A DNA stretch of 64,000 bases from Pelomyxa schiedti (taxonomy: Eukaryota > Evosea > Pelobiontida > Pelomyxidae), in NCBI GenBank assembly GCA_020536535.1, contig JAHLWZ010000183.1, positions 833 through 64,832 on the forward strand, given 5' to 3'. Both the position numbers and the translations under genes were made by a program. Below the pieces are notes generated by a model. That model had not been told where the DNA came from. It searched no databases and worked only from the letters and a program-made list of their open reading frames with translations. Each line of letters starts with the position of its first letter. Within the stretch, counting starts at the first letter, position 1. Below are positions 24,080 to 36,187 of the stretch, piece by piece.

Positions 24080-26496
24080 TTCATTTTCTTCACTATAAGC
24101 TCAATGCCACACAGAAAAGTTATAAATAGGCATACCGCCAAAGCTATAAAATTCTCCCCAGATAATTCTTTTGTTCTATGTGTTGCTGAAAATACAATAG
24201 TGCGTTCTCCCTTTCCATGTACCTCTAACCTGAAGTAGGACTGCCATGCTGTAGATGGTTCGTGGAAAGACGAATGCCGCCCACGCATGAAGGAAAAAGG
24301 TTGCGCCCTACTAGGAGCAGCCTGGACATCAACTGAGTACTTCGTTGCTATAACAACACACTCCGTCGAAATGTTTCAGGTGAAAGTCCCAAGAATAAAG
24401 CAAATAAAATCTTCAAGTGTCAGAGTCTCTTGGTTCTCTTACTGGGTAACTTAGATTCTTCTCTCTTTTTTTTTTTTTATCCTCACACACAAAAAAGAGT
24501 TCCGCGAAGTTACTTGTGGTGTGTGTGCTTAAGGATGGCTCTAGCCCCCAGCTCGATGTTTTTGACTTCAGTAGGAAGCCAGGTGATATTCCCAAGGCAA
24601 AACATTACGAGCTTGATGCTACACCCTTCAAATCTGATATAACAGTGGTCGAACTGTGCGAATCTTCTTTCACTTCCATTTACGACTTAAATTGCAAAGG
24701 TATAAAGAGATATACATTGTACATTTTATTGCACAATCAAGTGAGCTAGTACTTTATCTTCACGGCATTCGTCCAAACAGTTCTAGTGGCTCCTCTTCTC
24801 CCTCACTGATGAGTTCTACAAGCAGTTCGGCAACAGGAACAACTTCTGCTGTTGGTGGATTGGCAAAGCGAATCAAACTAAGTTCTGCAAGTTCTACTAC
24901 AATAAATGCTGAAAGTGCTGGGAAAGTGGTGTTACAAGTCTTTGATAACTTACTCTTAGTGAACGTTTGCAACACAAAGGTGTGGACTAAAAGTATTTTA
25001 CACTGCTTAACTTCACACCTAAATAAGTTATCAATGATAGTCGATATACGATCCAATACGATCATTGTATACCCGAAATCACTTCAGGGAACGGACAATG
25101 ATGGAATGATTGACCCATGTGTGCACAAATTTTTCTCTGATTTGAGATTTTAATCTCACTTTCTTAGATTCCAAGCCTTGCTCTTTTTTGCCGCCTAATT
25201 TTGTAATTGATACGCGCACAGGAAGTTGTTACCAAGTTGTGGTGAGTGTAAAATTGCATTACACAAAGCTGCACTTATCAATTCACACGAATCTCAACCT
25301 CAATGACCATCCACAGCCTACCTTCCTCCTCCTCTCTTAAGGTGAATTTAGAACAACTTGCGCAAGACATGGAAAGTAAGCTTGGCGCTGTTGACCTGCT
25401 ACAAAGACGAACCCCTTCAATTGGAAGGCTTGTTTTGCTAAATGTTATCAAGGTACTTTTGCAACAATGAGTTCATTTCTCAAGAGAAATTTTCAAGACA
25501 GGAATAATGTCAGGTAGACCACTCAAAGAACTTGCTGCCATTTTCTCCCATTTGTGTCGCATTCTAGCAGAGTACATTTTTCCTTGACTAGACTTTCCAT
25601 TCACTTTCAATAGTCCGAAAATTTATGGTGCTCTACAACTTGCACATCGATCAAGTGACACGTACCACCCCTCCTCCGATGTTTGACGCACCTCTAATAA
25701 ATCAAAAGTGGTTCTGCACAGGAAGTTATAACCGACTCCGGCTATTTTGTAATAACACAACATGACATACACGCCTATGTCTTCACACCTTCAGAGGAAG
25801 CCAAGGTGAATCTACATTTACAATTTGTCCTTACCAACTGCAGCACGATAGCAAATACCTTATTGCTGTCTTCACGGAGTATATCAGAGCACTGTGCTAT
25901 GCCAAATTGCATGTTGAGCCTTTTATGCATAGCAGGCTTATTCAACTGCTGGTCACCAGCTCCCGTTTTTACCAGCTTCACCAAGTTTGCTCCTTTTCTA
26001 GTTTCTCTTAGCGATTGATATACCATTCGGTAGCTATTGCAGTATCACGTAATCGGTGATAGTGCACATGTTGCATGTTTGCTCTTGTCACTTGAGTCCA
26101 AGTATCCCCCCGCCTATCAGCTGGCCATTGACATGCTCAAGAGGCTGAATGAACATGCACAAATACTTGAAGTACTGCTTTCTACAAACCAGGTTTGCAT
26201 TTCCTTTGTTTCTTGAGTGGTAACTTTGACAGGTTATTCCTGCCCTCAAATTCCTCCGGGCACACAAGCAGCTGGTGGGTCGCCCACTTCGGTTCTACGA
26301 TGCTGCTGTGGCAAATGGCGACCCACTTGTGTTTCACACTGTCTATCAGTTCTTCGCACAAGGTAACAAGCTTACAGCCCCGGAAATGGAGAAATTCCAA
26401 ACCAAATACCAACAACTATTTCTGTCCGACCCCAGCACAACAGCAGCAACAACAACCACATCCACAACCGCAACCACCTCATCCTCGTCGCTGTAA
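23645..26496 (+). CDS. RMC1: RMC1 (regulator of MON1-CCZ1), Mic1-domain protein
   Basis: RMC1 is the third subunit of the MON1-CCZ1 GEF for Rab7 on late endosomes. From ATG 23645 the N-terminal half is a beta-propeller: TAKAIKFSPDNSFVLCV, then LGAAWTSTEYFVAITTHSVE, VRVSWFSY, VVLQVFDNLLLVNV and IVDIRSNTIIVYP. These parallel human RMC1 segments on hostile-sequence checks (propeller strands, the DNL-V stretch). The C-terminal Mic1 domain is clear: YHVIGDSAHVACLLLSLES, PPAYQLAIDMLKRLNEHAQI, EVLLSTNQVIPALKFLRAHK, YDAAVANGDPLVFHTVYQFF. It ends in a Thr/Ser run. A Ser-rich insert is at 24780-24930. About a dozen introns, several with long T runs. Confidence 0.88.
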
Positions 26497-26698
26497 GTCA
26501 CGACACATGACACCTAACTTAACCACCCAAACCAGAGGTTCTGGTGTGAAGGGATTTTTCGAAAATAAAAACCCTTTCATGCTATGCTTTTTGTTTACAA
26601 AGAAAAAGGCAGGAGTTTCTGCCCTTTGAATTTCTTTCAAAGTCAAACTAGTCGTAATTTGGGGTGTGTAAGTATTTCACAGTGAGGGTTGTAGTAGC

Positions 26699-28513
26699 TC
26701 AACTGTCTCCATCGTCTGAATCAGTTGGCAGTCCCCCAGCCCACAAGTCCCTGCTGCTGTCGCCATCAGGGTCAGAGGTAGTGGAAGTTCCGCGTGTTAC
26801 AGCGGTTGTTGCTGCCGACGCTGCAGCGGTCGTTCCAGTGGTAGACGACGACGACGGGGCGGCTGTTGCGCCCCCGCTGGCGCCCAGGCCGCTGCCAGTG
26901 GTGTCGATGTCGGAGGAGTAGCGGTCGCACCTCTGGCGCCACCTTCGCAGCTTCCTCTGCGCGGTGGCGAGGGAGGGAAGCGACTTGGTGGCGTCGCCGT
27001 ACTTGGTGAGCCACGGGTGCTCGAGGCTGTCCGCCGCGGTGAGCCTCTGGCTGGGTTTGAGCACAAGTAGCTGCGATATGAAGCTCTTGGCTTTTTGTGT
27101 TGTGTTTTGTTTGGTTTTGTATGTGTGTGTGTTGGGTGAGAGAGGGAGGAGAGATGGGGAGAGATTGGGAAGAAACGGTTAGAAGGGAGTGTGCAAAAGG
27201 AATGGAGATGTACCGTCGTCGGATATTTGTGTCCACTCTGGCTCTGGGAAATCAAAGGAGAGAGTTGATATACGATGAAATAGTTCCTTGTGGTTATTTC
27301 CATAAAACGGGGTGAAGCCACACAATCTACATAAAAACGGAAAAAAGTTAGGATATCTCAAAAACAAATTAATGTTACAATGTGTATGTGATCACTCCAA
27401 TGGCCCACATATCTACAGCAGATGTGTAAGGTTTGCACCTAAGAATTTCTGGAGCTGCAGATAAAGTATTACTTCGGGAAGATGTTGGTTATCTGCTATT
27501 TACCAACATAGTCTGGAGTTCCACAAACTGTTAGCATCTTTTCTCCTTGGTCAATTATCTTCGAGAGACCTTCGAGAGTCAATGGCAACGAGGGGAAAAA
27601 GGATGAAACCGAAATCTGCTATTCTAATGTAAAGCTCTTCATCTTCTGAGCACAAAAGGTTTTCTGGCTTTTTTATTTTTGTCAAAAAATGGGATGGAAT
27701 TCAGATATAACCTTCAAGTCGCGATGGCAGACTTTATTTTGATGCATGTAATTAACAGCACGCAAGATCTGGGTAACAATAACGGCAGCGTCTGCTTCAC
27801 TGTAATATCCTCGTGCCACAATCTTATCAAAGAGTTCCCCACCTCGCACTCTGTCTTACTTTGAGAATACGTTTCAGAATTTTATCACTCATACAGTTCC
27901 ACGACAAGGTCAACATAAGTGGGAGTCTCAAAGCAATCCAGAAGTTGAACAATATTTTCGTGTTGGAGTTTTCGCATTACCTCCACTTCAATATACAACT
28001 TTTTGAGAACCTCTGGCTTGATTAGACTCTTGTTTATCCTTTTCACAGCCACAGCCTGCTTAGTTTTAAGATGGACTGCTTCATAAACAATTGAAGATGC
28101 ACCCCTTTAGCATAAAAGTGAGTGAGTTTATGACACCCCAAGCCAAACAAAAAAAAAAAAAAAAGGGAGGGAGGAAAAAAAAACCTGCCAAGTTCTTTTC
28201 CAATTATGTACTCTGCTTCCAAACGTCTGTTTGGGTCCACTTTCTTTGCCTTTGGTGACTTGGCTGGCTTCTTCCCATGAGTAGAAACCGGCGGCGTCAC
28301 CGGCACACTAGTAGAAGCCAAAGCAGACGTCGGAGAAGATGAGGACGAAGACGCTGAGGTCGATGACGAGGAAGAGGAAGAAGATGACGACGACGCAGTC
28401 GAGTGTGATGACGACGAAGAAGAAGCAGAAGCAGAAGAAGAAGAGGGGGAAGATGGAGGAGAAGGCTCGGCGTCCTTCTTCTTTTTGGACGAACTTTTAA
28501 AGAGGAACGCCAT
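26699..28513 (-). CDS. CaMK-type Ser/Thr protein kinase
   Basis: Starts ATG 28513 with [13 protein letters not shown] and a long Ser run. The kinase core begins [10 protein letters not shown] and continues [21 protein letters not shown] (ATP Lys), [82 protein letters not shown] and [16 protein letters not shown]. The APE/CGTP context and helix after HPWL resemble CaMK/DAPK-like kinases. The tail after HPWL is basic, then Ser/Thr-rich, and ends DSDDGDS. No obvious calmodulin-binding helix beyond the [10 protein letters not shown] stretch, which is a candidate. It converges with RMC1. Confidence 0.88.
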
Positions 28514-28689
28514 TGGCGAATTGTGGGAGGGCCGGAGCGGAGGCGCCTGATGCTGTGTGGAGAGTGTTGGTGTACTTGGCGGTTATTGAGAACCAATGAA
28601 GTGGGGCGAGAGGAGAGTTATGGGTGTTTTTTTGGGGTCTTGTGGGGATTGGGGGAGAAAAAAAAAAAGTTGGGTTGTGGGCGATAACG

Positions 28690-28883
28690 ATGGCGATATC
28701 GATCACTCGTTGTGTTGATGAAGTTGAATTTTTTTTAATTTACAGGAATGTGAGCACATCCACAACAACATTGTGAAGAGTCAACTGGCAGGTGTTTCCA
28801 AGAGGAGTTCTTCTCGTGTGAATGAGACAATCTGGAACAGCTACACTTGGAGTCTTGATTCCTTGTTCTTACTTGCATGTTGA
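28690..28883 (+). CDS. small putative protein, unknown
   Basis: ATG 28690 opens MAISITRCVDE. A consensus-like intron (GTTGAATT...TTTACAG, ending 28745) joins it to an exon encoding ECEHIHNNIVKSQ and ending LDSLFLLAC at 28883. The product would be about 57 residues with no family I recognise. It sits between the divergent kinase and the annexin. It may be a real micro-gene, an upstream exon of annexin, or chance. Confidence 0.3.
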
Positions 28884-28989
28884 TGGCAGTGAAAATGGAA
28901 ATTTCCCGGGACGGACCGATTTATAGGAACTGCACGAGCAAAAGGAAGGCTATTCGATTTTAAATTCAAAAAGTTTCCAGGGCAGCAAC

Positions 28990-30148
28990 ATGGCAGCACA
29001 GACAGTGGTTATCCCTGAGACTGCGGTTGAGGATGCCCAGAAATTTCACACATGGTTGCATGGTGTGCATTGTTTGGCTCCATTCCACTACTAACACTGC
29101 CTTCTCCACTAACAAAAACCAAAAAGGGAACCCAGGGTCAGAGTGTGCACAGGCGAACCTTTTTGCTTCCCGGCCCAGGGCGCACATGCAGTTGGTGGCC
29201 ATGTCTTACAATCAGCAATTTGGACACACACTTGAGAGTGAATTGCGTGGTTGTCCAGCATTCAACGGCTGTATGGCTGCATTATGTAAGCTTCCCCTCA
29301 TCGAGACTGTTCCAATGTTAAGAAAAATGACTAGGTAAGGCGCATGGGGAGTTCCTTGCAGATACAATTCACGAAGCAGTGCACGGTCGTGGCGCCAATG
29401 AGGCATTTATTGATGTACTCACTCAAATTTCCAGTGAAGAATTGGCAGAGCTGAAGGAAGTTCGTGAAAAATGTGCCCCTCCTAGGGTTCTCATATCCTT
29501 TCATTTAGGCATGGACCAGAAAGTATAACAGCACCTTGGAGGGAGTCGTTGCTGGCGAGACCACTGGTGACTTCCAGAAAACTTTGCTGGAACTCCTCAA
29601 AGTGGGTAGTGGGAGCTCTGTATCGCATTCTTCTCACAGAAGGTACTTATTAGGGTACCAGAATGCCGCCAGGAACAGTTGACGAATCCAAGATAGAGGC
29701 ACAGGCACAGAGGCTATTTGCGGCCGGTGAAGGCCGTCTTGGAACCGATGAGGATGCATTCATCGATATTCTGACACACAGCTCCGCCGCCCACGTCCAG
29801 GCAGTGTCCAAGTTCTATTACAAGACGTACAACCACCATTCGATACAGACTGCAGTCAAGAAGGAAACAAGTGGCGATTTCCAGCGGTGCTTGCTTGCTC
29901 TGTGTGTCCCAAGGGACTTTTACACGGCCGAGCGCATTCACCATGCCATCCAAAGTTCCACCCCACCAAAAGAGGCAGACGACGCTCTCTTCATACGGTT
30001 GTTCTGCATGAATGACCACAAGACTCTGGGGCAGGCGGTGGTACTGTACATGGGAGTGAACGCCGAAAGGGTGGAGAATGCACTAACTCGAGTATACCCC
30101 ATGGGCTCTGTCTCTGTCCTGCTGATGAAACTGGTGACCAGAACCTAA
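28990..30148 (+). CDS. annexin
   Basis: Ca2+-dependent phospholipid-binding protein. Four annexin repeats can be read: VAMSYNQQFGHTLESEL (repeat 1), TIHEAVHGRGANEAFIDVLT and TTGDFQKTLLELL (repeat 2), GEGRLGTDEDAFIDILTHSS with KETSGDFQRCLLAL (repeat 3), then a last repeat HHAIQSSTPPKEADDALFIR with a YMGVNAERVENAL region. Repeat 3 keeps the GxGTDE calcium loop. Repeats 1 and 4 are degenerate. The start at 28990 (MAAQTVVIPE) is the best ATG but not certain. The intron before 29663 has PPGTVDESK after its acceptor. Confidence 0.85.
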
Positions 30149-30246
30149 AAAACTATCCAAAAAAAAAAAAAAGCAGCCAATTCCCCCCTGGATGGTGTTG
30201 GTTTTTTCATCACTTTTGTTGTTTGATTGCAAAGATCCGGAATACG

Positions 30247-32982
30247 ATGGCCAGCAACGGGAGCAAGCGGGCCAGGGTTTTGCCTGCGTCGTTGTTGCCT
30301 CCTCCTCTTCCTCCTCCTTCACAAATCGCGCCCCCACTCCAGCCTCCCGGTCCTGCTGCTGTTGTCGCCCCTGCTCCACCTCCCCAGGCTCCCCCCCCAG
30401 TCCCCGTCCTCCCCCTCCCCGCCCCAGCCTCCTCCTCCTCCTCTCCTCCCTCGCTCCCCTCCTCTTCACCCACACTCTCCTCGCCTCTTTTCCCACCACC
30501 ACCAACAGCAACAGCAGCAGCAACACCGCCGCGACTACGACTATGACGAGGACGCTGACTTGGAGCTGGCGCTGGCCCTCTCGCTCTCCGCGGCCCAGGC
30601 GGCTCCCCCTCCTCGTGCGCCCCCCCGCTCCTCGACTGGTGGCTGTGCTTGCTGTGATTCCGCAGCCGCCGCCGCCGCCGCCACCACGACGTCGAGTGCC
30701 GTTGGCGCCCACAGTCCTGGACTCGGTTGTGAAGACGGGAACGCGAACCGCGAAGAGGACGAGGAAGACGAGGACGACGACGACGTTGTTGTTGTTGTTG
30801 TTGGTCACAAACGGCCTCACAGCCCGACCGTCTCCCATAAGTCTGCATGGGGCTCTGCGTCCAAGGGCACGGCGGCCAGTGATTCCTCCGCTGTTTTCAC
30901 GACTTCTAGCACAATGACGAATGTGACGAAGACGGAAACGCCAACAACAAAAGCTACACATCCAGAAACAACAAATGACAAAGCAACCGAAAACGCAACG
31001 AGCAAAATCAAAAACACAATAACGAACGCAAATACACATACAAAAGCAAATGCAAGTGGAATTTTGCCAATGAGCTCTACTCAGAATCATCACACTTGCA
31101 CTTGCTATGAGAATATCACTTCAAATGCTGATTCTGATATTTACTACCTCAACTACTTGCCTGGTTTTTCAGAGTCAGCGATATGCAATAGGCGCACACT
31201 GTCAATCAATGACATAGTGAAGGTTTTGCCGCAAAAAGTCTGAGATTGAACCCACATGCTTATTCCCTTAGAAAGATGCACGCATCTGCTTGCTCACCAC
31301 ATATGAACTCGACTTAGGCTGGCTCTTTAAGCGCCTTCCATGGCTTCCTGGAATTCCCACAACCATTGTGCATGGCAACGTCCAGCTTGCAAAAGAAAAC
31401 CTAAGGCTGCCACCACTCATTAAGTTGATCTTGCCAAGGCTTCCCCTTCCCTATGGTATCCACCATGGGTATGCACTATAATTCATAATTCTTATAACAG
31501 TCCCCTAATATCCACTCGAGAAAGCTGTTCATTGTGTACTATGACGGTACGCAACACATCACCGTTCTATGCTTAAAAACAAGCAGATTTCGTTCGAGTG
31601 TGTGTCAGTACAGCAAACTTGATTGATATTGACTACAACAGAAAAACACAAGTAATCACCCTTTTCACTTCCATCATCCAACGAGGAACAGGCACTTTGG
31701 GTACAAGATTTTCCGAGGAAGGCTCATCCTCAACCTTCCAAGGACTGCGACTTCGAAAATACTTTAGTTGACTATGTTAAACGCCTCTCTGTCAACCCTG
31801 ACCCTCTTTTTGGCTTTGACTTTTCAACTGCTTCAGCCATTCTCATTCCATGTGTACCAGTGAGCTACTGTTTCTTTTTTTACTTCCACACCATCTCACC
31901 TCGCTTCACTTAGGGCATTCACACTGGCGATTCTATTCACAGATATGGCCACATGAAAATTCGAAAGTATATTCTCACGTAATTTGCCACAACATTCACT
32001 AATGTTTAGAATTTTGGCTTCCACTGCTATCCCTGAAAGGTTTGCATCGTCTCCAGTACTCTGTCAGGTAGGCGTTTTCATGCGGATGGCCTTTAATATG
32101 TTCATCCAGTTTTCCAGCTTGGGCTCTTTGAATCAAAAATGGGTCACGGAATTCCATACAAGCTTTAGTTCTGGTTTGTTTGCACCACCAAGAAAGCCAT
32201 CTGTCTCCAGTGGTCCTTTAGGAAATCGAGTTCGCTTGATCTGGCCAACTGTGGAATTTGTCCGAAATTCCATAGATGGTATACAACTCTTAATGGCGTC
32301 TAAAGTAATCTAATATTCAGGTTATGATAGTGGAGGTAGTTTATGCCTGGCCAACAAGAATATCAAGGTACAAGGATGAATTTCATCTGTCTTCTTACAT
32401 CCCAAGGAATTTTTTATTACGAATGAAATGCTGTACAAGTATGAACCACCTCAGGGCTTGGGACGAGAAGCCGTGCCACCTCATATCAAGGTGGCACCTT
32501 GTCCGTGAATGAAACTTAAACTGGACTAACACCGCGTTTTAGACATACACCCGCGTACATGTAGAGGATGGAAGTGCTGCTTGGGTGGTTTGGCTTCCCC
32601 ACACACTACCAGTTCTAACTCCCTTCAGGTTGTTACCAGTGCCAACATGAGTTCTGCCGCCTGGGGGTGCCTACAGAAAAACGGTACCCAGCTGCTCATA
32701 CGCCACTACGAACTAGGCGTCCTATGCCTTCCCCAATCTCCCCACAAGTTCTTCCGCATCACCACACCAACCAATATCAACACCAACGCCAGCACAAGCA
32801 CCACCACCAGCCCAACCACCCCCACCACCGCAACCACCACAACAACCAATGACCCACCTAGCATACCTCTTCCCTACGGCATTCCGCTCGGCAAATACAC
32901 ACACAAGGACCACCCCTGGGTGTGGGACATACCCCACACACAGCCTGATATCCGGGGCCTAACGTGGCCGCCAAAGTTCTGA
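30247..32982 (+). CDS. TDP1: tyrosyl-DNA phosphodiesterase 1 with UIM-like N-terminus
   Basis: TDP1 removes stalled topoisomerase I peptides from DNA 3' ends. The two HKN active-site motifs are present: HHGKLFIVYYD, formed across an intron after CACCATGG, and PPHIKTYTRV, formed across the intron ending before ACATACACC. The downstream TSANMSSAAWG and the first-half STANLIDIDYNRKTQ are diagnostic. The N-terminal 250 residues are Pro/Gln/Ser-rich and carry DADLELALALSLSAAQ, which fits a ubiquitin-interacting motif. The ATG at 30247 (MASNGSKRARVL) is in a different frame from the Gln/UIM part; an intron ending at the CCACCAACAG acceptor near 30503, or a frameshift, is needed. The C-terminus has a Thr-rich insert and ends GLTWPPKF. 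Confidence 0.88.
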
Positions 32983-33111
32983 ACAGAAGCCCACACCCCG
33001 CCTCTTCTCTTCGTGGTTTTTTTTTTTCGTTCGGTATTTTTTCTTCGCCAAGCGGGGAGATTCACGGAAGACCTATCAAAAACCAAACAAAAGACCCTAC
33101 CCGTCAACGAC

Positions 33112-36100
33112 ATGACGAGCCCTGAAAAGTTTGGTCCCTCGACTGAACTTTACACGTGGGGGTGCGCAGAGCACGGCCAACTTGGCCGCGGGAAGCAAGT
33201 TGTTTTTACTAGTTTATTGTGGGCTTTTTTTTTTTTGTCTAAGGTTTTTTTTTTTGTTTCTTTTTGAAACAAAAAAAAGGAAGGGAAACAACCTGTTCCA
33301 AAACCAGTGGAAGCACTGTTTCCTTTTAAGGTGGAGGATGTGGCTTGTGGTGGAAGGTGAGTCTTACTTGTACAAAATAATATAGAGAAGATAGTTCCAA
33401 ACACTTATAAGTAAAGCCACACTGCTGCCCTGTGCAATAAACAACTTATGACATGGGGTGGAATTCATTCATCACCAAGGCCTCGGTGGCTGGTTAACGC
33501 AAGAACCTATTCTAAATTGTATGTTTTCATTGGAATCTTCAGTGCTCATAGTGGCAACAAATAGTGTAAGTTGCAGTGCCTTGTCTACATGGTTGGATTC
33601 AACTTATTCGGTAATGTATTGGGATTTGGAGACATCAACGGAAACCAATCCTTCAACTGCCATAACCACCTCATTGACATACCCAAAGTGGGTGTCTCCC
33701 CCAAGCAGCCGTATGTCCTTTTTTTAAAAAAAAACAAGGAACTTCCCAAAATAAGGCGGCAGAGTCAATGGACTGTCTTGTGGAAGTCTTCATACTTTGG
33801 CAATTTATGACACAGCTCTGTATTCTCTGGGCTCCAATGATAAGGGTCAGCTTGGTGTCGGAGATACAACTGACAGGCACCCTTTTTGTACTGCATGAGA
33901 CAAAACTCAGATAACACAAGGACAACTATTACTCTGTGTAAATTCGACTCTGATGTAGTTATTTCCCTGGCTGCAGGAGGGGGGAAGCATAGTGCAGCTC
34001 TCACAAAGGACGGGAATCTGTATACATGGGGTTGTGGATCGATGGGTCAGCTTGGTATCTAAACTTTCCCATTTATTTTGAAAATCTAAACCTCCCTGAG
34101 GGCATGGAGATGTGGTATGTACTTTTTTCTGATTAACATAGAAGCGAAGTCCCTAATCTTGGTTCAAGTCTTCTACACTTATCCCTGTGCAAGTTGAATA
34201 CTTTTCTGCATCCAGCCTGAAAGTTACCCGAGTTGCTTGTGGTGATAATCATACAGTTGTTATAACTGAGGCTGGAAAACTGTATACTTTTGGGGATAAT
34301 AGATCGGGACAGCTAGGACTTGGGGACAACATCACACGAAATGTTCCCACGTTAGTAAATGCTCTTCAAGCTAGTAGAGTTACTCAGATCGCTGCTGGAG
34401 GTGCATATGGGCATGGACACACATTAGCAGTAGTTGAACCTTCTGTACTATATAGCTGGGGCGCAAACTCTTATGGACAACTTGGTCTGGGAGATTTTGA
34501 AAATAGGAACCTTCCTTGTGTAGTTCCATTGGAAGGTAGGAATATTTTGAAGATTTCTTGTGGATGGCTTTCATCTGCCTGCATCCTTCCTGCTTCATCG
34601 CATACTACTGTTATATCTCCATCTGATACCGACTCAAATGTCATAGGTACCGTGCACCTCAATTTCCCGGCTAACTCCATTAGGTGCCTTTAGTTTCCTA
34701 CCAGCTGATGTAATGCAGTATGCTGCCATTCACACCCTCATTCTCGTTAATCTATTGCAGCCAGATTATGTGTTATTTAGATGCAGAAGCACTAGCAAAG
34801 TTTTCCATGTCTTGTCGCACACTCTATAGCATTTGTTCGGACAACGATTTATGGAGGTCACTCTTTGAGGTGGCTTATTTCCAACAACACATACAAAGCA
34901 ATATTCCTCTGCTTTCTAAGTACAATTACGGCCTTTCGTCTCTTTGGATAATGCAACCCACAGTTGTGGTGGAAACTGGAGGAAGCTGTATTCTTTAGCT
35001 CATGAAAAACCTGTTACTTTTGGTAGTTGCGTTTGCTCCAAGTTGTTCTAGTAAAACCGTTATAATTCTCTCATTGGCAATGTAGGTCAGCACATGAGCT
35101 GCTGACAGCAGCTCGTACAAATGATTCCTCGATTTTTTCAATGGTATCAAAGGCTTTCTCTTGGATGTCAAAACCAAAACTTCCCACAAAAACGAACATT
35201 CTTCTGAATGGCCTAGATGCTGCTGGTATGTTCATACAATCCCTACCTTTTTTGGGGCACTTACTTTTGTGTCTAGGAAAGACGACTATGTTGTACAAGA
35301 TGAAACTTGGTGAAGTCGTAACAACGATTCCCACTATTGGCTTCAGTGAGTACAACCCACATTCTCGAGTCATTCTTTACCGTTTCGTTTCTTACAAGAT
35401 GTGGAGACAGTTGATTACAAAGATATACACTTTATTGTGTGGGTATGTTTTTCTTGAATAAACAATATTACACTAAGAAATGGTAGGATGTTGGAGGAGG
35501 TTTGCCCATTCCCTGTTTCACTCATTTGCCCCCTTTTTTTTTAACCTTTTGCAGAGGACAAGATACGGCCATTGTGGGCACATTGTAAGTCAACCCACTT
35601 GTTCCATCACAAAATAACAACAACACAGACTACACTGGGTCATCTGCCATAATTTTTATGGTGGATGCCTATGACAGGTACCGCATTGAAGAAGCCCGTG
35701 ACGAACTTCTCAAGGTGTGCAAACCTCAAGCTTTCCCGTTTCATTCTCATTTTCATTCAGTTGGCCCAGGAGCCAATGTTGGCTGGCTTACCAATTTTGG
35801 TTTATGGTATTTCTTCCCTCAACCGATTCATTCTATCTTCTTTCTTCCCTTCCTCTTTCCTATTTTCATTCTTCCTTCCACCCATAATGCTTACCCAACT
35901 GCCTAACTGACTGCCTTATTACAGCTAACAAGCAAGATCTTCCATCCGCATGGTCCGGCGCCGAGGTAGCGACCAGAATGGGACTCACGAAGCTCACTCT
36001 GTACTCACACCCAATCTGGTACTGCCAACCGTGTTGCGCCACATCTGGCGATGGTATTTATGAAGGCCTGGACTGGTTAGTAACCACAGAACAACAACTA

Positions 36101-36112
36101 AGGAGATCTTGA
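33112..36112 (+). CDS. RCC1-repeat / F-box / ARF GTPase fusion
   Basis: From ATG 33112, RCC1 repeats run to about 34650 ([79 protein letters not shown]). An F-box follows: [47 protein letters not shown] weak GTTGTT donor can then join, in frame, to [15 protein letters not shown] and a full [65 protein letters not shown], ending at 36112. ARFs normally have DVGGQ; here the splice gives Glu. No Gly2 myristoylation site is seen before the ARF part. It could instead be two genes less than about 150 bp apart. Confidence 0.72.
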
Positions 36113-36187
36113 GTGCCCTTTTTCTTGGTGTTTGGCGAGGCAGAAAAGATAAAAACAAGTTGGGAGGGTAAGCTTTGTCTTGTACTT

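Noticed and set aside
30083-31093. Minus-strand open frame of 336 codons
   Set aside because: It is antisense to the TDP1 N-terminal low-complexity region and lacks any domain.
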